Below are positions 11,553 through 25,382 of a stretch of 64,000 nucleotides of DNA, one piece after another. How positions within the stretch are numbered: the first letter of the stretch is position 1; the number at the start of each line of letters is the position of its first letter. Both the position numbers and the translations under genes were made by a program. Where the stretch lies: NCBI RefSeq assembly GCF_040939455.1, contig NC_134126.1:1054001-1118000 (forward strand), given 5' to 3'. Source of the stretch: Microcebus murinus (Eukaryota > Chordata > Mammalia > Primates > Cheirogaleidae). The notes below the pieces were generated by a model. It saw only the letters and a program-made list of their open reading frames with translations. It did not search any database and was not told where the DNA came from.

Positions 11553-12294
11553 GTGGACACAGCCAGATCCGCACTGCGCCCTGCCTGCCCGTCTCCCGTG
11601 GGTGAGTGGACACAGCCAGATCCGCACTGCGCCCTGCCTGACCGTCTGCCATGGGTGAGTGGACACAGCCAGATCCGCACTGCGCCCTGCCTGCCCGTCT
11701 CCCGTGGGCGAGTGGACACAGCCAGATCCGCACTGCGCCCTGCCTGCCCGTCTGCCGTGGGCGCGTGGACACAGCCAGATCCGCACTGCGCCCTGCCTGA
11801 CCGTCTGCCGTGGGTGAGTGGACACAGCCAGATCCGCACTGCGCCCTGCCTGACCGCCTGCCGTGGGTGAGTGGACACAGCCAGATCCGCACTGCGCCCT
11901 GCCTGCCCGTCTCCCGTGGGCGAGTGGACACAGCCAGATCCGCCCTGCGCCCTGCCTGCCCGTCTGCCGTGGGCGCGTGGACACAGCCAGATCCGCACTG
12001 CGCCCTGCCTGACCGTCTGCCGTGGGTGAGTGGACACAGCCAGATCCGCACTGCGCCCTGCCTGACCGCCTGCCGTGGGTGAGTGGACACAGCCAGATCC
12101 GCACTGCGCCCTGCCTGCCCGTCACCCGTGGGCGAGTGGACACAGCCAGATCCGCACTGCGCCCTGCCTGACCGCCTGCCGTGGGTGAGTGGACACAGCC
12201 AGATCCGCACTGCGCCCTGCCTGCCCGTCTCCCGTGGGCGAGTGGACACAGCCAGATCCGCACTGCGCCCTGCTTGACCATCTGCCGTGGGTGA

Positions 12295-13370
12295 GTGGAC
12301 ACAGCCAGATCCACACTGCGCCCTGCCTGCCCGTCTGCCGTGGGTGAGTGGACACAGCCAGATCCGCACTGCGCCCTGCCTGACCGTCTCCCGTGGGTGA
12401 GTGGACACAGCCAGATCCACACTGCGCCCTGCCTGCCCGTCTGCCGTGGGTGACTGGACACAGCCAGATCCGCACTGCGCCCTGCCTGACCGTCTCCCGT
12501 GGGTGAGTGGACACAGCCAGATTCGCACTGCGCCTTGCCTGCCAGTCTCACGTGGGTGAGTGGACACAGCCAGATCCGCACTGCGCCCTGCCTGACCGCC
12601 TGCCGTGTGTGAGTGGACACAGCCAGATCCGCACTGCGCCCTGCCTGCCCGTCACCCGTGGGCGAGTGGACACAGCCAGATCCGCACTGCGCCCTGCCTG
12701 ACCGCCTGCCGTAGGCGAGTGGACACAGCCAGATCCGCACTGCGCACTGCCTGACCGTCTGCCGTGGGCGAGTGGACACACCCAGATCCGCACTGCGCAC
12801 TGCCTGACCGTCTGCCGTGGGTGAGTCGACACAGCCAGATCCGTACTGCGCCCTGCCTGACCGCCTGCCGTCGGTGAGTGGACACAGCCAGATCCGCACT
12901 GCGCCCTGCCTGCCCGTCTACCGTGGGTGAGTGGACACAGCCAGATCCACACTGCGCCCTGACTGCCCGTCTGCCGTTTGTGAGTGGACACAGCCAGATC
13001 CGCACTGCACCCTGCCTGACCCTCTCCCGTGGGTGAGTGGACACAGCCAGATCCGCACTGCGCCCTGCCTGCCCGTCTCTCGTGGGTGAGTGGACACAGC
13101 CAGATCCGCACTGCGCCCTGCCTGCCCGTCTCCCGTGGGTGAGTGGACACAGCCAGATCCGCACTGCACGCTGCCTGCCCGTCTCCCGTGGGCGAGTGGA
13201 CACAGCCAGATCCGCAATGCGCGCTGACTGCCCGTCTGTCTTGGGCGAGTGGACACAGCCATATCCGCACTGCGCCCTGCCTGCCCGTCTGCCGTGGGTG
13301 ATTGGACACCGCCAGATCCGCACTGCGCCCTGCCTGCCCGTCTCCCGTGGGTGATTGGACACAGCCAGAT
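12295..13370. repeat. Block duplicated 53 monomers upstream (copy 2)
   Basis: Second copy of 9,486-10,561 with the same ordered markers. Private changes include GATTCGCAC near 12,521 and GCCGTAGGCG near 12,709. The marker string CGTTTGTGAG then GTCTGTCTTGGG also recurs at about 19.6, 27.3, 31.5 and 36.0 kb, linking this block to the later large duplications. Confidence 0.75.
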
Positions 13371-13941
13371 CCACACTGCGCCCTGCCTGCCCGTCTGCCG
13401 TGGGTGAGTGGACACAGCCAGATCCGCACTGCGCCCTGCCTGACCGTCTCCCGTGGGTGAGTGGACACAGCCAGATCCGCACTGCGCCTTGCCTGACCGT
13501 CTCACATGGGTGAGTGCAGACAGCCAGATCCGCACTGCGCCCTACCTGCCCGTCTCCCGTGGGTGAGTGGACACAGCCAGATCCGCACTGCACCCTGCCT
13601 AACCGTCCTTCGTGGGTGAGTGGACACCGCCAGATCTGCACTGCGCCCTGCCTACCCGTCTCCCGTGGGTGAGTGGACACCGCCAGATCCGCACTGCGCC
13701 CTGCCTGCCCGTCTCCCGTGGGTGATTGGACACAGCCAGATCCACACTGCGCCCTGCCTGCCCGTCTGCCGTGGGTGAGTGGACACAGCCAGATCCGCAC
13801 TGCGCCCTGCCTGACCGTCTCCCGTGGGTGAGTGGACACAGCCAGATCCGCACTGCGCCTTGCCTGACCGTCTCACATGGGTGAGTGGAGACAGCCAGAT
13901 CCGCACTGCGCCCTACCTGCCCGTCTCCCGTGGGTGAGTGG
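13353..13941. repeat. Local seven-monomer (371-bp) tandem duplication
   Basis: The run starting GATTGGACAC at 13,353, through CGTCTCACATGGG and the following CTACCTGCCC monomer (about 13,570), repeats from 13,724 to 13,941. The offset is 371 bp. One copy reads GAGTGCAGACAG and the other GAGTGGAGACAG. This is the shortest clear block duplication I could place in the left third. Confidence 0.75.
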
Positions 13942-16004
13942 ACACAGCCAGATCCGCACTGCGCCCTGCCTGACCGTCTGCCGTGGGTGAGTGGACACAG
14001 CCAAATCCGCACTGCGCCCTGCCTGACCGCCTGTCGTGGGTGAGTGGACACAGCCAGATCTGCACTGCGCCCTGACTGACCGCCTGCCGTGGGTGAGTGG
14101 ACACAGCCAGATCCGCACTGCGACCTGCCTGCCCGTCTCCCGTGGGTGAGTGGACACAGCCAGATCCGCACTGCGCCCTACCTGCCCGTCTCCCGTGGGT
14201 GAGTGGACACAGCCAGATCCGCACTGCACCCTGCCTGACCGTCCTTCGTGGGTGAGTGGACAGCGCAGGATCCGCACTGCGCCCTGCCTGCCCGTCTGCC
14301 GTGGGTGAGTGGACACAGCCAGATCCACACTGGGCCCTGCCTGCCCGTCTGCCGTGGGCAAGTGGACACAGCCAGATCCGCACTGCGCCCTGCATGACCG
14401 TCTGCAGTGGGTGAGTGGACACAGCCAGATCCGCACTGCGCCATGCCTGCCCGTCTCCCGGGGGCGAGTGGACACAGCCAGATCCGCACTACGCCCTGCC
14501 TGCCCTTCTGCCGTGGGTGAGTGGACACAGCCAGATCTGCACTGCGCCCTGCCTGACCGTCTGCCGTCGGTAAGTGGACACAGCCAGATCCACACTGCGC
14601 CCTGCCTGCCCGTCTGCCGTGGGCGAGTGGACACAGCCAGATCCGCACTGCGCCCTGCCTGACCGTCTGCCATGGGTGAGTTAACACAGCCAGATCCGCA
14701 CTGCGCCCTGCCTGCCCGTCTGCCGTGGGCGAGTGGACACAGCCAGATCCGCACTGCGCCCTGCCTGCCCGTCTCAAGTGGGCGAGTGGACACAGCCAGA
14801 TCCGCACTGCGCCCTGCCTGCCCGTCTGCCGTTGGCGCGTGGACACAGCCAGATCCGCACTGCGCCCTGCCTGACCATCTGCCGTGGGTGAGTGGACACA
14901 GCCAGATCCGCACTGCGCCCTGCCTGACCGCCTGCCGTGGGTGAGTGGACACAGCCAGATCCGCACTGCGCCATGCCTGCCCGTCACCCGTGGGAGAGTG
15001 GACACAGCCAGATCCGCACTGCGCCCTGCCTGACCGCCTGCCGTGGGAGAGTGGACACAGCCAGATCCGCACTGCGCCCTGCCTGCCCGTCTCCCGTGGG
15101 CGAGTGAACACAGCCAGATCCGCACTGCGCCCTGCTTGACCGTCTACCGTGGGTGAGTGGACACAGCCAGATCCACACTGTGCCCTGCCTGCCCGTCTGC
15201 CGTGGGCGAGTGGACACAGCCAGATCCGCACTGCGCCCTGCCTGACCGTCTCACGTGGGTGAGTGGACACAGCGAGATCCGCACTGCGCCCTGCCTGCCC
15301 GTCTGCCGTGGGTGACTGGACACAGCCAGATCCGCACTGCGCCCTGCCTGACCGTATCCCGTGGGTGAGTGGACACAGCCAGATCCGCACTGCGCCTTGC
15401 CTGCCCGTCTCACGTGGGTGAGTGGACACAGCCAGATCCGCACTGCGCCCTACCTGCCCGTCTCCCGTGGGTGAGTGGACACAGCCAGATCCACACTGCG
15501 CCCTGCCTGCCCGTCTGCCGTGGGCGAGTGGACACAGCCAGATCCGCACTGCGCACTGCCTGACCGTCTGCCGTGGGCGAGTGGACACAGCCAGATCTGC
15601 ACTGCGCACTGCCTGACCGTCTGCCGTGGGTGAGTCGACACAGCCAGATCCGTACTGCGCCCTGCCTGACCGCCTGCCGTCGGTGAGTGGACACAGCCAG
15701 ATCCGCACTGCGCCCTGCCTGCCCGTCTACCGTGGATGAGTGGACACAGCCAGATCCACACTGCGCCCTGACTGCCCGTCTGCCGTGGGTGAGTGGACAC
15801 AGCCAGATCCGCACTGCGCCCTGCCTGACCCTCTCCCGTGGGTGAGTGGACACAGCCAGATCCGCACTGCGCCCTGCTTGCCCGTCTCCCGTGGGTGAGT
15901 GGACACAGCCTGATCCGCACTGCGCCCTGCCTGCCCGTCTCCCGTGGGTGAGTGGACACTGCCAGATCCGCACTGCACGCTGCCTGCCCGTCTCCCGTGG
16001 GAGA

Positions 16005-17646
16005 GTGGACACAGCCAGATCCGCACTGCGCGCTGCCTGCCCGTCTGTCGTGGGCGAGAGGACACAGCCATATCCGCACTACGCCCTGCCTGACCGTCTG
16101 CCGTGGGTGAGCGGACACAGCCAGATCCACACTGCGCCCAGCCTGCCCGTCTGCCGTGGGCGAGCGGACACAGCCAGATCCGCACTGCGCACTGCCTGAC
16201 CGTCTGCCGTGGGTGAGTGGACACAGCCAGATCCGCACTGCGCCCTGCCTGCCCGTCTCCCGTCAGTTAGTGGACACAGCCAGATCCGCACAGCGCCCTG
16301 CCTGCCCGTCTCCCGTGGGTGAGTGGACACAGCCAGATCCGCACTGCGCTCTGCCTGCCCGTCTACCGTGGGTGAGTGGACACAGCCAGATCCGCACTGC
16401 GACTTGCCTGCCCGTCTCCCGTCAGTGAGTGGACACAGCCAGATCCGCACTGCGCCCTGCCTGCCCGTCTCCCGTGGGCGAGTGGACACAGCCAGATCCG
16501 CACTGCGCCCTGCCTGCCCGTCTCCCGTGGGCGAGTGGACACAGCCAGATCCGCACTGCGCCCTGCCTGACCGCCTCCGTGGGTGAGTGGACACAGCCAG
16601 TTCCGCACTGCGCCCTGCCTACCCGTCTTCCGTGGGCGAGTGGACACAGCCAGATCCGCACTGCGCCCTGCCTGCCCTTCTGCCGTGGGTGAGTGGACAC
16701 AGCCAGATCCGCACCGCGCCCTGCCTGCCCTTCTCCCGTCAGTGAGTGGACACAGCCAGATCCACACTGCGCCCTGCCTGCCCATGTCCCGTGGGTGAGT
16801 GGACACAGCCAGATCCGCACTGCGCCCTGCCTGCCCGTCTCCCGTGGACGAGTGGACACAGCCAGATCCACACTGCGCCCTGCCTGACCGTCTCCCGTGG
16901 GTGAGTGGACACAGCCAGATCCGCACTGCGCCCTGCCTGCCCGTCTGCCGTGGGTGAGTCGACACACCCAGATCCGTACTGCGCCCTGCCTGACCGACTG
17001 CCGTGGGTGAGTGGACACAGCCAGATCCGCACTGCGCACTGCCTGACCGTCTGCCGTGGGTGAGTGGACACAGCCAGATCCGCACTGCGCCCTGCCTGAC
17101 CGCCTGCCGTGGGTGAGTGGACACAGCCAGATCCGCACTGCGCCCTGCCTGCCCGTCACCCGTGGGCGAGTGGACACAGCCAGATCCGCACTGCGCCCTG
17201 CCTGACCGCCTGCCGTTGGTGAGTGGACACAGCCAGATCCGCACTGTGCCCTGCCTGCCCGTCTCCCGTGGGCGAGTGGACACAGCCAGATCCGCACTGC
17301 GCCCTGCTTGACCGTCTGCCGTGGGTGAGTGGACACAGCCAGATCCACACTGCGCCCTGCCTGCCTGTCTGCCGTGGGTGAGTGGACACAGCCAGATCCG
17401 CACTGCGCCCTGCCTGACCGTCTCCCGTGGGTGAGTGGACACAGCCATATCCGCACTGCGCCCTGCCTGCCCGTCTGCCGTGGGTGACTGGACACAGCCA
17501 GATCCGCACTGCGCCCTGCCTGACCGTCTCCCGTGGATGAGTGGACACAGCCAGATCCGCACTGCGCCTTGCCTGCCAGTCTCACGTGGGTGAGTGGACA
17601 CAGCCAGATCCGCACTGCGCCCTGCCTGACCGCCTGCCGTGGATGA
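16005..17646. repeat. 1,642-bp nested tandem unit A1
   Basis: 31 monomers with one base missing (CCGCCTCCGTGGG near 16,577), followed directly by a second copy at 17,647-19,288. Internal markers are GAGAGGACAC near 16,055, GAGCGGACAC near 16,108, GTCAGTTAGTGG near 16,261, CCAGTTCCGC near 16,598, CCCATGTCCCG near 16,785 and GTCGAC near 16,959. Confidence 0.9.
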
Positions 17647-19288
17647 GTGGACACAGCCAGATCCGCACTGCGCGCTGCCTGCCCGTCTGTCGTGGGCGAG
17701 AGGACACAGCCATATCCGCACTACGCCCTGCCTGACCGTCTGCCGTGGGTGAGCGGACACAGCCAGATCCACACTGCGCCCAGCCTGCCCGTCTGCCGTG
17801 GGCGAGCGGACACAGCCAGATCCGCACTGCGCACTGCCTGACCGTCTGCCGTGGGTGAGTGGACACAGCCAGATCCGCACTGCGCCCTGCCTGCCCGTCT
17901 CCCGTCAGTTAGTGGACACAGCCAGATCCGCACAGCGCCCTGCCTGCCCGTCTCCCGTGGGTGAGTGGACACAGCCAGATCCGCACTGCGCTCTGCCTGC
18001 CCGTCTACCGTGGGTGAGTGGACACAGCCAGATCCGCACTGCGACTTGCCTGCCCGTCTCCCGTCAGTGAGTGGACACAGCCAGATCCGCACTGCGCCCT
18101 GCCTGCCCGTCTCCCGTGGGCGAGTGGACACAGCCAGATCCGCACTGCGCCCTGCCTGCCCGTCTCCCGTGGGCGAGTGGACACAGCCAGATCCGCACTG
18201 CGCCCTGCCTGACCGCCTCCGTGGGTGAGTGGACACAGCCAGTTCCGCACTGCGCCCTGCCTACCCGTCTTCCGTGGGCGAGTGGACACAGCCAGATCCG
18301 CACTGCGCCCTGCCTGCCCTTCTGCCGTGGGTGAGTGGACACAGCCAGATCCGCACCGCGCCCTGCCTGCCCTTCTCCCGTCAGTGAGTGGACACAGCCA
18401 GATCCACACTGCGCCCTGCCTGCCCATGTCCCGTGGGTGAGTGGACACAGCCAGATCCGCACTGCGCCCTGCCTGCCCGTCTCCCGTGGACGAGTGGACA
18501 CAGCCAGATCCACACTGCGCCCTGCCTGACCGTCTCCCGTGGGTGAGTGGACACAGCCAGATCCGCACTGCGCCCTGCCTGCCCGTCTGCCGTGGGTGAG
18601 TCGACACACCCAGATCCGTACTGCGCCCTGCCTGACCGACTGCCGTGGGTGAGTGGACACAGCCAGATCCGCACTGCGCACTGCCTGACCGTCTGCCGTG
18701 GGTGAGTGGACACAGCCAGATCCGCACTGCGCCCTGCCTGACCGCCTGCCGTGGGTGAGTGGACACAGCCAGATCCGCACTGCGCCCTGCCTGCCCGTCA
18801 CCCGTGGGCGAGTGGACACAGCCAGATCCGCACTGCGCCCTGCCTGACCGCCTGCCGTTGGTGAGTGGACACAGCCAGATCCGCACTGTGCCCTGCCTGC
18901 CCGTCTCCCGTGGGCGAGTGGACACAGCCAGATCCGCACTGCGCCCTGCTTGACCGTCTGCCGTGGGTGAGTGGACACAGCCAGATCCACACTGCGCCCT
19001 GCCTGCCTGTCTGCCGTGGGTGAGTGGACACAGCCAGATCCGCACTGCGCCCTGCCTGACCGTCTCCCGTGGGTGAGTGGACACAGCCATATCCGCACTG
19101 CGCCCTGCCTGCCCGTCTGCCGTGGGTGACTGGACACAGCCAGATCCGCACTGCGCCCTGCCTGACCGTCTCCCGTGGATGAGTGGACACAGCCAGATCC
19201 GCACTGCGCCTTGCCTGCCAGTCTCACGTGGGTGAGTGGACACAGCCAGATCCGCACTGCGCCCTGCCTGACCGCCTGCCGTGGATGA
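17647..19288. repeat. 1,642-bp nested tandem unit A2
   Basis: Second member of the nested pair in copy A, repeating the full marker order of unit A1 including the one-base deletion near 18,219. It ends at 19,288, where the following monomer switches to a CGTAACCCGTGGG type not present at the matching place after A1. Confidence 0.9.
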
Positions 19289-22200
19289 GTGGACACAGCC
19301 AGATCCGCACTGTGCCCTGCCTGCCCGTAACCCGTGGGCGAGTGGACACAGCCAGATCCGCACTGCGCCATGCCTGCCCGTCTCCCGGGGGCTAGTGTAC
19401 ACACCCAGATCCGCACTGCGCACTGCCAGACCGTCTGCCGTGGGTGAGTCGACACAGCCAGATCCGTACTGCGCCCTGCCTGACCGCCTGCCGTCGGTGA
19501 GTGGACACAGCCAGATACGCACTGCGCCCTGCCTGCCCTTCTACCGTGGGTGAGTGGACACAGCCAGATCCACACTGCGCCCTGACTGCCCGTCTGCCGT
19601 TTGTGAGTGGACACAGCCAGATCCGCACTGCACCCTGCCTGACCCTCTCCCGTGGGTGAGTGGACACAGCCAGATCCGCACTGCGCCCTGCCTGCCCGTC
19701 TCCCGTGGGTGAGTGGACACAGCCAGATCCGCACTGCGCCCTGCCTGCCCGTCTCTCGTGGGTGAGTGGACACAGCCAGATCCGCACTGCACGCTGCCTG
19801 CCCGTCTCCCGTGGGCGAGTGGACACAGCCAGATCCGCACTGCGCGCTGACTGCCCGTCTGTCTTGGGCGAGTGGACACAGCCATATCCGCCCTGCGCCC
19901 TGCCTGCCCGACTCCCGTGGGTGATTGGACACCGCCAGATCCGCACTGCGCCCTGCCTGCCCGTCTCCCGTGGGTGATTGGACACAGCCAGATCCACACT
20001 GCGCCCTGCCTGCCCGTCTGCCGTGGGTGAGTGGACACAGCCAGATCCGCACTGCGCCCTGCCTGACCGTCTCCCGTGGGTGAGTGGACACAGCCAGATC
20101 CGCACTGCGCCTTGCCTGACCGTCTCACATGGGTGAGTGGAGACAGCCAGATCCGCACTGCGCCCTACCTGCCCGTCTCCCGTGGGTGAGTGGACACAGC
20201 CAGATCCGCACTGCACCCTGCCTGACCGTCCTTCGTGGGTGAGTGGACACCGCCAGATCCGCACTGCGCCCTGCCTGACCGTCTGCCGTGGGTGAGTGGA
20301 CACAGCCAGATCCACACTGGGCCCTGCCTGCCCGTCTGCCGTGGGCAAGTGGACACAGCCAGATCCGCACTGCGCCCTGCCTGACCGTCTGCAGTGGGTG
20401 AGTGGACACAGCCAGATCCGCACTGCGCCATGCCTGCCCGTCTCCCGGGGGCGAGTGGTCACAGCCAGATCCGCACTACGCCCTGCCTGCCCTTCTGCCG
20501 TGGGTGAGTGGACACAGCCAGATCTCCACTGCGCCCTGCCTGACCGTCTGCCGTCGGTAAGTGGACACAGCCAGATCCACACTGCGCCCTGCCTGCCCGT
20601 CTGCCGTGGGCGAGTGGACACAGCCAGATCCGCACTGCGCCCTGCCTGACCGTCTGCCATGGGTGAGTTAACACAGCCAGATCCGCACTGCGCCCTGCCT
20701 GCCCGTCTGCCGTGGGCGAGTGGACACAGCCAGATCCGCACTGCGCCCTGCCTGCCCGTCTCAAGTGGGCGAGTGGACACAGCCAGATCCGCACTGCGCC
20801 CTGCCTGCCCGTCTGCCGTTGGCGCGTGGACACAGCCAGATCCGCACTGCGCCCTGCCTGACCATCTGCCGTGGGTGAGTGGACACAGCCAGATCCGCAC
20901 TGCGCCCTGCCTGACCGCCTGCCGTGGGTGAGTGGACACAGCCAGATCCGCACTGCGCCATGCCTGCCCGTCACCCGTGGGAGAGTGGACACAGCCAGAT
21001 CCGCACTGCGCACTGCCTGACCGCCTGCCGTGGGAGAGTGGACACAGCCAGATCCGCACTGCGCCCTGCCTGCCCGTCTCCCGTGGGCGAGTGAACACAG
21101 CCAGATCCGCACTGCGCCCTGCTTGACCGTCTACCGTGGGTGAGTGGACACAGCCAGATCCACACTGTGCCCTGCCTGCCCGTCTGCCGTGGGCGAGTGG
21201 ACACAGCCAGATCCGCACTGCGCCCTGCCTGACCGTCTCACGTGGGTGAGTGGACACAGCCAGATCCACACTGCGCCCTGCCTGCCCGTCTGCCGTGGGC
21301 GAGTGGACACAGCCAGATCCGCACTGCGCACTGCCTGACCGTCTGCCGTGGGCGAGTGGACACAGCCAGATCCGCACTGCGCACTGCCTGACAGTCTGCC
21401 GTTGGTGAGTCGACACAGCCAGATCCGTACTGCGCCCTGCCTGACCGCCTGCCGTCGGTGAGTGGACACAGCCAGATCCGCACTGCGCCCTGCCTGCCCG
21501 TCTACCGTGGATGAGTGGACACAGCCAGATCCACACTGCGCCCTGACTGCCCGTCTGCCGTGGGTGAGTGGACACAGCCAGATCCGCACTGCGCCCTGCC
21601 TGACCCTCTCCCGTGGGTGAGTGGACACAGCCAGATCCGCACTGCGCCCTGCTTGCCCGTCTCCCGTTGGAGAGTGGACACAGCCTGATCCGCACTGCGC
21701 CCTGCCTGCCCGTCTCCCGTGGGTGAGTGGACACTGCCAGATCCGCACTGCACGCTGCCTGCCCGTCTCCCGTGGGAGAGTGGACACAGCCAGATCCGCA
21801 CTGCGCCCTGCCTGCCCGTCTCCCGTCAGTTAGTGGACACAGCCAGATCCGCACAGCGCCCTGCCTGCCCGTCTCCCGTGGGTGAGTGGACACAGCCAGA
21901 TCCGCACTGCGCCCTACCTGCCCGTCTCCCGTGGGTGAGTGGACACAGCCAGATCCGCACTGCACCCTGCCTGACCGTCCTTCGTGGGTGAGTGGACAGC
22001 GCAGGATCCGCACTGCGCCCTGCCTGCCCGTCTGCCGTGGGTGAGTGGACACAGCCAGATCCACACTGGGCCCTGCCTGCCCGTCTGCCGTGGGCAAGTG
22101 GACACAGCCAGATCCGCACTGCGCCCTGCATGACCGTCTGCAGTGGGTGAGTGGACACAGCCAGATCCGCACTGCGCCATGCCTGCCCGTCTCCCGGGGG

Positions 22201-23740
22201 CGAGTGGACACAGCCAGATCCGCACTACGCCCTGCCTGCCCTTCTGCCGTGGGTGAGTGGACACAGCCAGATCTGCACTGCGCCCTGCCTGACCGTCTGC
22301 CGTCGGTAAGTGGACACAGCCAGATCCACACTGCGCCCTGCCTGCCCGTCTGCCGTGGGCGAGTGGACACAGCCAGATCCGCACTGCGCCCTGCCTGACC
22401 GTCTGCCATGGGTGAGTTAACACAGCCAGATCCGCACTGCGCCCTGCCTGCCCGTCTGCCGTGGGCGAGTGGACACAGCCAGATCCGCACTGCGCCCTGC
22501 CTGCCCGTCTCAAGTGGGCGAGTGGACACAGCCAGATCCGCACTGCGCCCTGCCTGCCCGTCTGCCGTTGGCGCGTGGACACAGCCAGATCCGCACTGCG
22601 CCCTGCCTGACCATCTGCCGTGGGTGAGTGGACACAGCCAGATCCGCACTGCGCCCTGCCTGACCGCCTGCCGTGGGTGAGTGGACACAGCCAGATCCGC
22701 ACTGCGCCATGCCTGCCCGTCACCCGTGGGAGAGTGGACACAGCCAGATCCGCACTGCGCCCTGCCTGACCGCCTGCCGTGGGAGAGTGGACACAGCCAG
22801 ATCCGCACTGCGCCCTGCCTGCCCGTCTCCCGTGGGCGAGTGAACACAGCCAGATCCGCACTGCGCCCTGCTTGACCGTCTACCGTGGGTGAGTGGACAC
22901 AGCCAGATCCACACTGTGCCCTGCCTGCCCGTCTGCCGTGGGCGAGTGGACACAGCCAGATCCGCACTGCGCCCTGCCTGACCGTCTCACGTGGGTGAGT
23001 GGACACAGCGAGATCCGCACTGCGCCCTGCCTGCCCGTCTGCCGTGGGTGACTGGACACAGCCAGATCCGCACTGCGCCCTGCCTGACCGTATCCCGTGG
23101 GTGAGTGGACACAGCCAGATCCGCACTGCGCCTTGCCTGCCCGTCTCACGTGGGTGAGTGGACACAGCCAGATCCGCACTGCGCCCTACCTGCCCGTCTC
23201 CCGTGGGTGAGTGGACACAGCCAGATCCACACTGCGCCCTGCCTGCCCGTCTGCCGTGGGCGAGTGGACACAGCCAGATCCGCACTGCGCACTGCCTGAC
23301 CGTCTGCCGTGGGCGAGTGGACACAGCCAGATCTGCACTGCGCACTGCCTGACCGTCTGCCGTGGGTGAGTCGACACAGCCAGATCCGTACTGCGCCCTG
23401 CCTGACCGCCTGCCGTCGGTGAGTGGACACAGCCAGATCCGCACTGCGCCCTGCCTGCCCGTCTACCGTGGATGAGTGGACACAGCCAGATCCACACTGC
23501 GCCCTGACTGCCCGTCTGCCGTGGGTGAGTGGACACAGCCAGATCCGCACTGCGCCCTGCCTGACCCTCTCCCGTGGGTGAGTGGACACAGCCAGATCCG
23601 CACTGCGCCCTGCTTGCCCGTCTCCCGTGGGTGAGTGGACACAGCCTGATCCGCACTGCGCCCTGCCTGCCCGTCTCCCGTGGGTGAGTGGACACTGCCA
23701 GATCCGCACTGCACACTGCCTGCCCGTCTCCCGTGGGAGA

Positions 23741-25382
23741 GTGGACACAGCCAGATCCGCACTGCGCGCTGCCTGCCCGTCTGTCGTGGGCGAGAGGACA
23801 CAGCCATATCCGCACTACGCCCTGCCTGACCGTCTGCCGTGGGTGAGCGGACACAGCCAGATCCACACTGCGCCCAGCCTGCCCGTCTGCCGTGGGCGAG
23901 CGGACACAGCCAGATCCGCACTGCGCACTGCCTGACCGTCTGCCGTGGGTGAGTGGACACAGCCAGATCCGCACTGCGCCCTGCCTGCCCGTCTCCCGTC
24001 AGTTAGTGGACACAGCCAGATCCGCACAGCGCCCTGCCTGCCCGTCTCCCGTGGGTGAGTGGACACAGCCAGATCCGCACTGCGCTCTGCCTGCCCGTCT
24101 ACCGTGGGTGAGTGGACACAGCCAGATCCGCACTGCGACTTGCCTGCCCGTCTCCCGTCAGTGAGTGGACACAGCCAGATCCGCACTGCGCCCTGCCTGC
24201 CCGTCTCCCGTGGGCGAGTGGACACAGCCAGATCCGCACTGCGCCCTGCCTGCCCGTCTCCCGTGGGCGAGTGGACACAGCCAGATCCGCACTGCGCCCT
24301 GCCTGACCGCCTCCGTGGGTGAGTGGACACAGCCAGTTCCGCACTGCGCCCTGCCTACCCGTCTTCCGTGGGCGAGTGGACACAGCCAGATCCGCACTGC
24401 GCCCTGCCTGCCCTTCTGCCGTGGGTGAGTGGACACAGCCAGATCCGCACCGCGCCCTGCCTGCCCTTCTCCCGTCAGTGAGTGGACACAGCCAGATCCA
24501 CACTGCGCCCTGCCTGCCCATGTCCCGTGGGTGAGTGGACACAGCCAGATCCGCACTGCGCCCTGCCTGCCCGTCTCCCGTGGACGAGTGGACACAGCCA
24601 GATCCACACTGCGCCCTGCCTGACCGTCTCCCGTGGGTGAGTGGACACAGCCAGATCCGCACTGCGCCCTGCCTGCCCGTCTGCCGTGGGTGAGTCGACA
24701 CACCCAGATCCGTACTGCGCCCTGCCTGACCGACTGCCGTGGGTGAGTGGACACAGCCAGATCCGCACTGCGCACTGCCTGACCGTCTGCCGTGGGTGAG
24801 TGGACACAGCCAGATCCGCACTGCGCCCTGCCTGACCGCCTGCCGTGGGTGAGTGGACACAGCCAGATCCGCACTGCGCCCTGCCTGCCCGTCACCCGTG
24901 GGCGAGTGGACACAGCCAGATCCGCACTGCGCCCTGCCTGACCGCCTGCCGTTGGTGAGTGGACACAGCCAGATCCGCACTGTGCCCTGCCTGCCCGTCT
25001 CCCGTGGGCGAGTGGACACAGCCAGATCCGCACTGCGCCCTGCTTGACCGTCTGCCGTGGGTGAGTGGACACAGCCAGATCCACACTGCGCCCTGCCTGC
25101 CTGTCTGCCGTGGGTGAGTGGACACAGCCAGATCCGCACTGCGCCCTGCCTGACCGTCTCCCGTGGGTGAGTGGACACAGCCATATCCGCACTGCGCCCT
25201 GCCTGCCCGTCTGCCGTGGGTGACTGGACACAGCCAGATCCGCACTGCGCCCTGCCTGACCGTCTCCCGTGGATGAGTGGACACAGCCAGATCCGCACTG
25301 CGCCTTGCCTGCCAGTCTCACGTGGGTGAGTGGACACAGCCAGATCCGCACTGCGCCCTGCCTGACCGCCTGCCGTGGATGA
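23741..25382. repeat. 1,642-bp nested tandem unit B1
   Basis: Counterpart of A1 inside the second 7,736-bp copy, offset 7,736, with the same deletion near 24,313. Because both 7,736-bp copies contain the nested pair, the 1,642-bp duplication happened before the 7,736-bp one. Confidence 0.9.

Larger units (their letters stand above)
14124..21859. repeat. 7,736-bp higher-order unit, copy A
   Basis: This block is followed directly by a near-identical copy at 21,860-29,595. The length is 146 x 53 minus 2; the two missing bases are the one-base deletions (CCGCCTCCGTGGG) at about 16,577 and 18,219, one in each nested 1,642-bp unit. Mismatches at 14,119 and 14,123 mark the left edge. Only two substitutions between the copies were noticed by eye: G at 15,979 and G at 17,670 here, against A and C in copy B. 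It carries GTTAAC at 14,680 and 20,667 and GTGAACAC at 15,104 and 21,091. The near identity implies a very recent duplication. Confidence 0.9.

Noticed and set aside
19392..23444. 1,350-codon minus-strand open frame, and many other frames of 100 to 1,438 codons
   Set aside because: The consensus unit has no stop in any minus-strand frame, so long open runs are expected without coding. The same peptide cycle appears in two or three phases at once, the unit length is not a multiple of three, many frames begin at non-ATG codons, and no unique N- or C-terminal domain, promoter or intron context is present.
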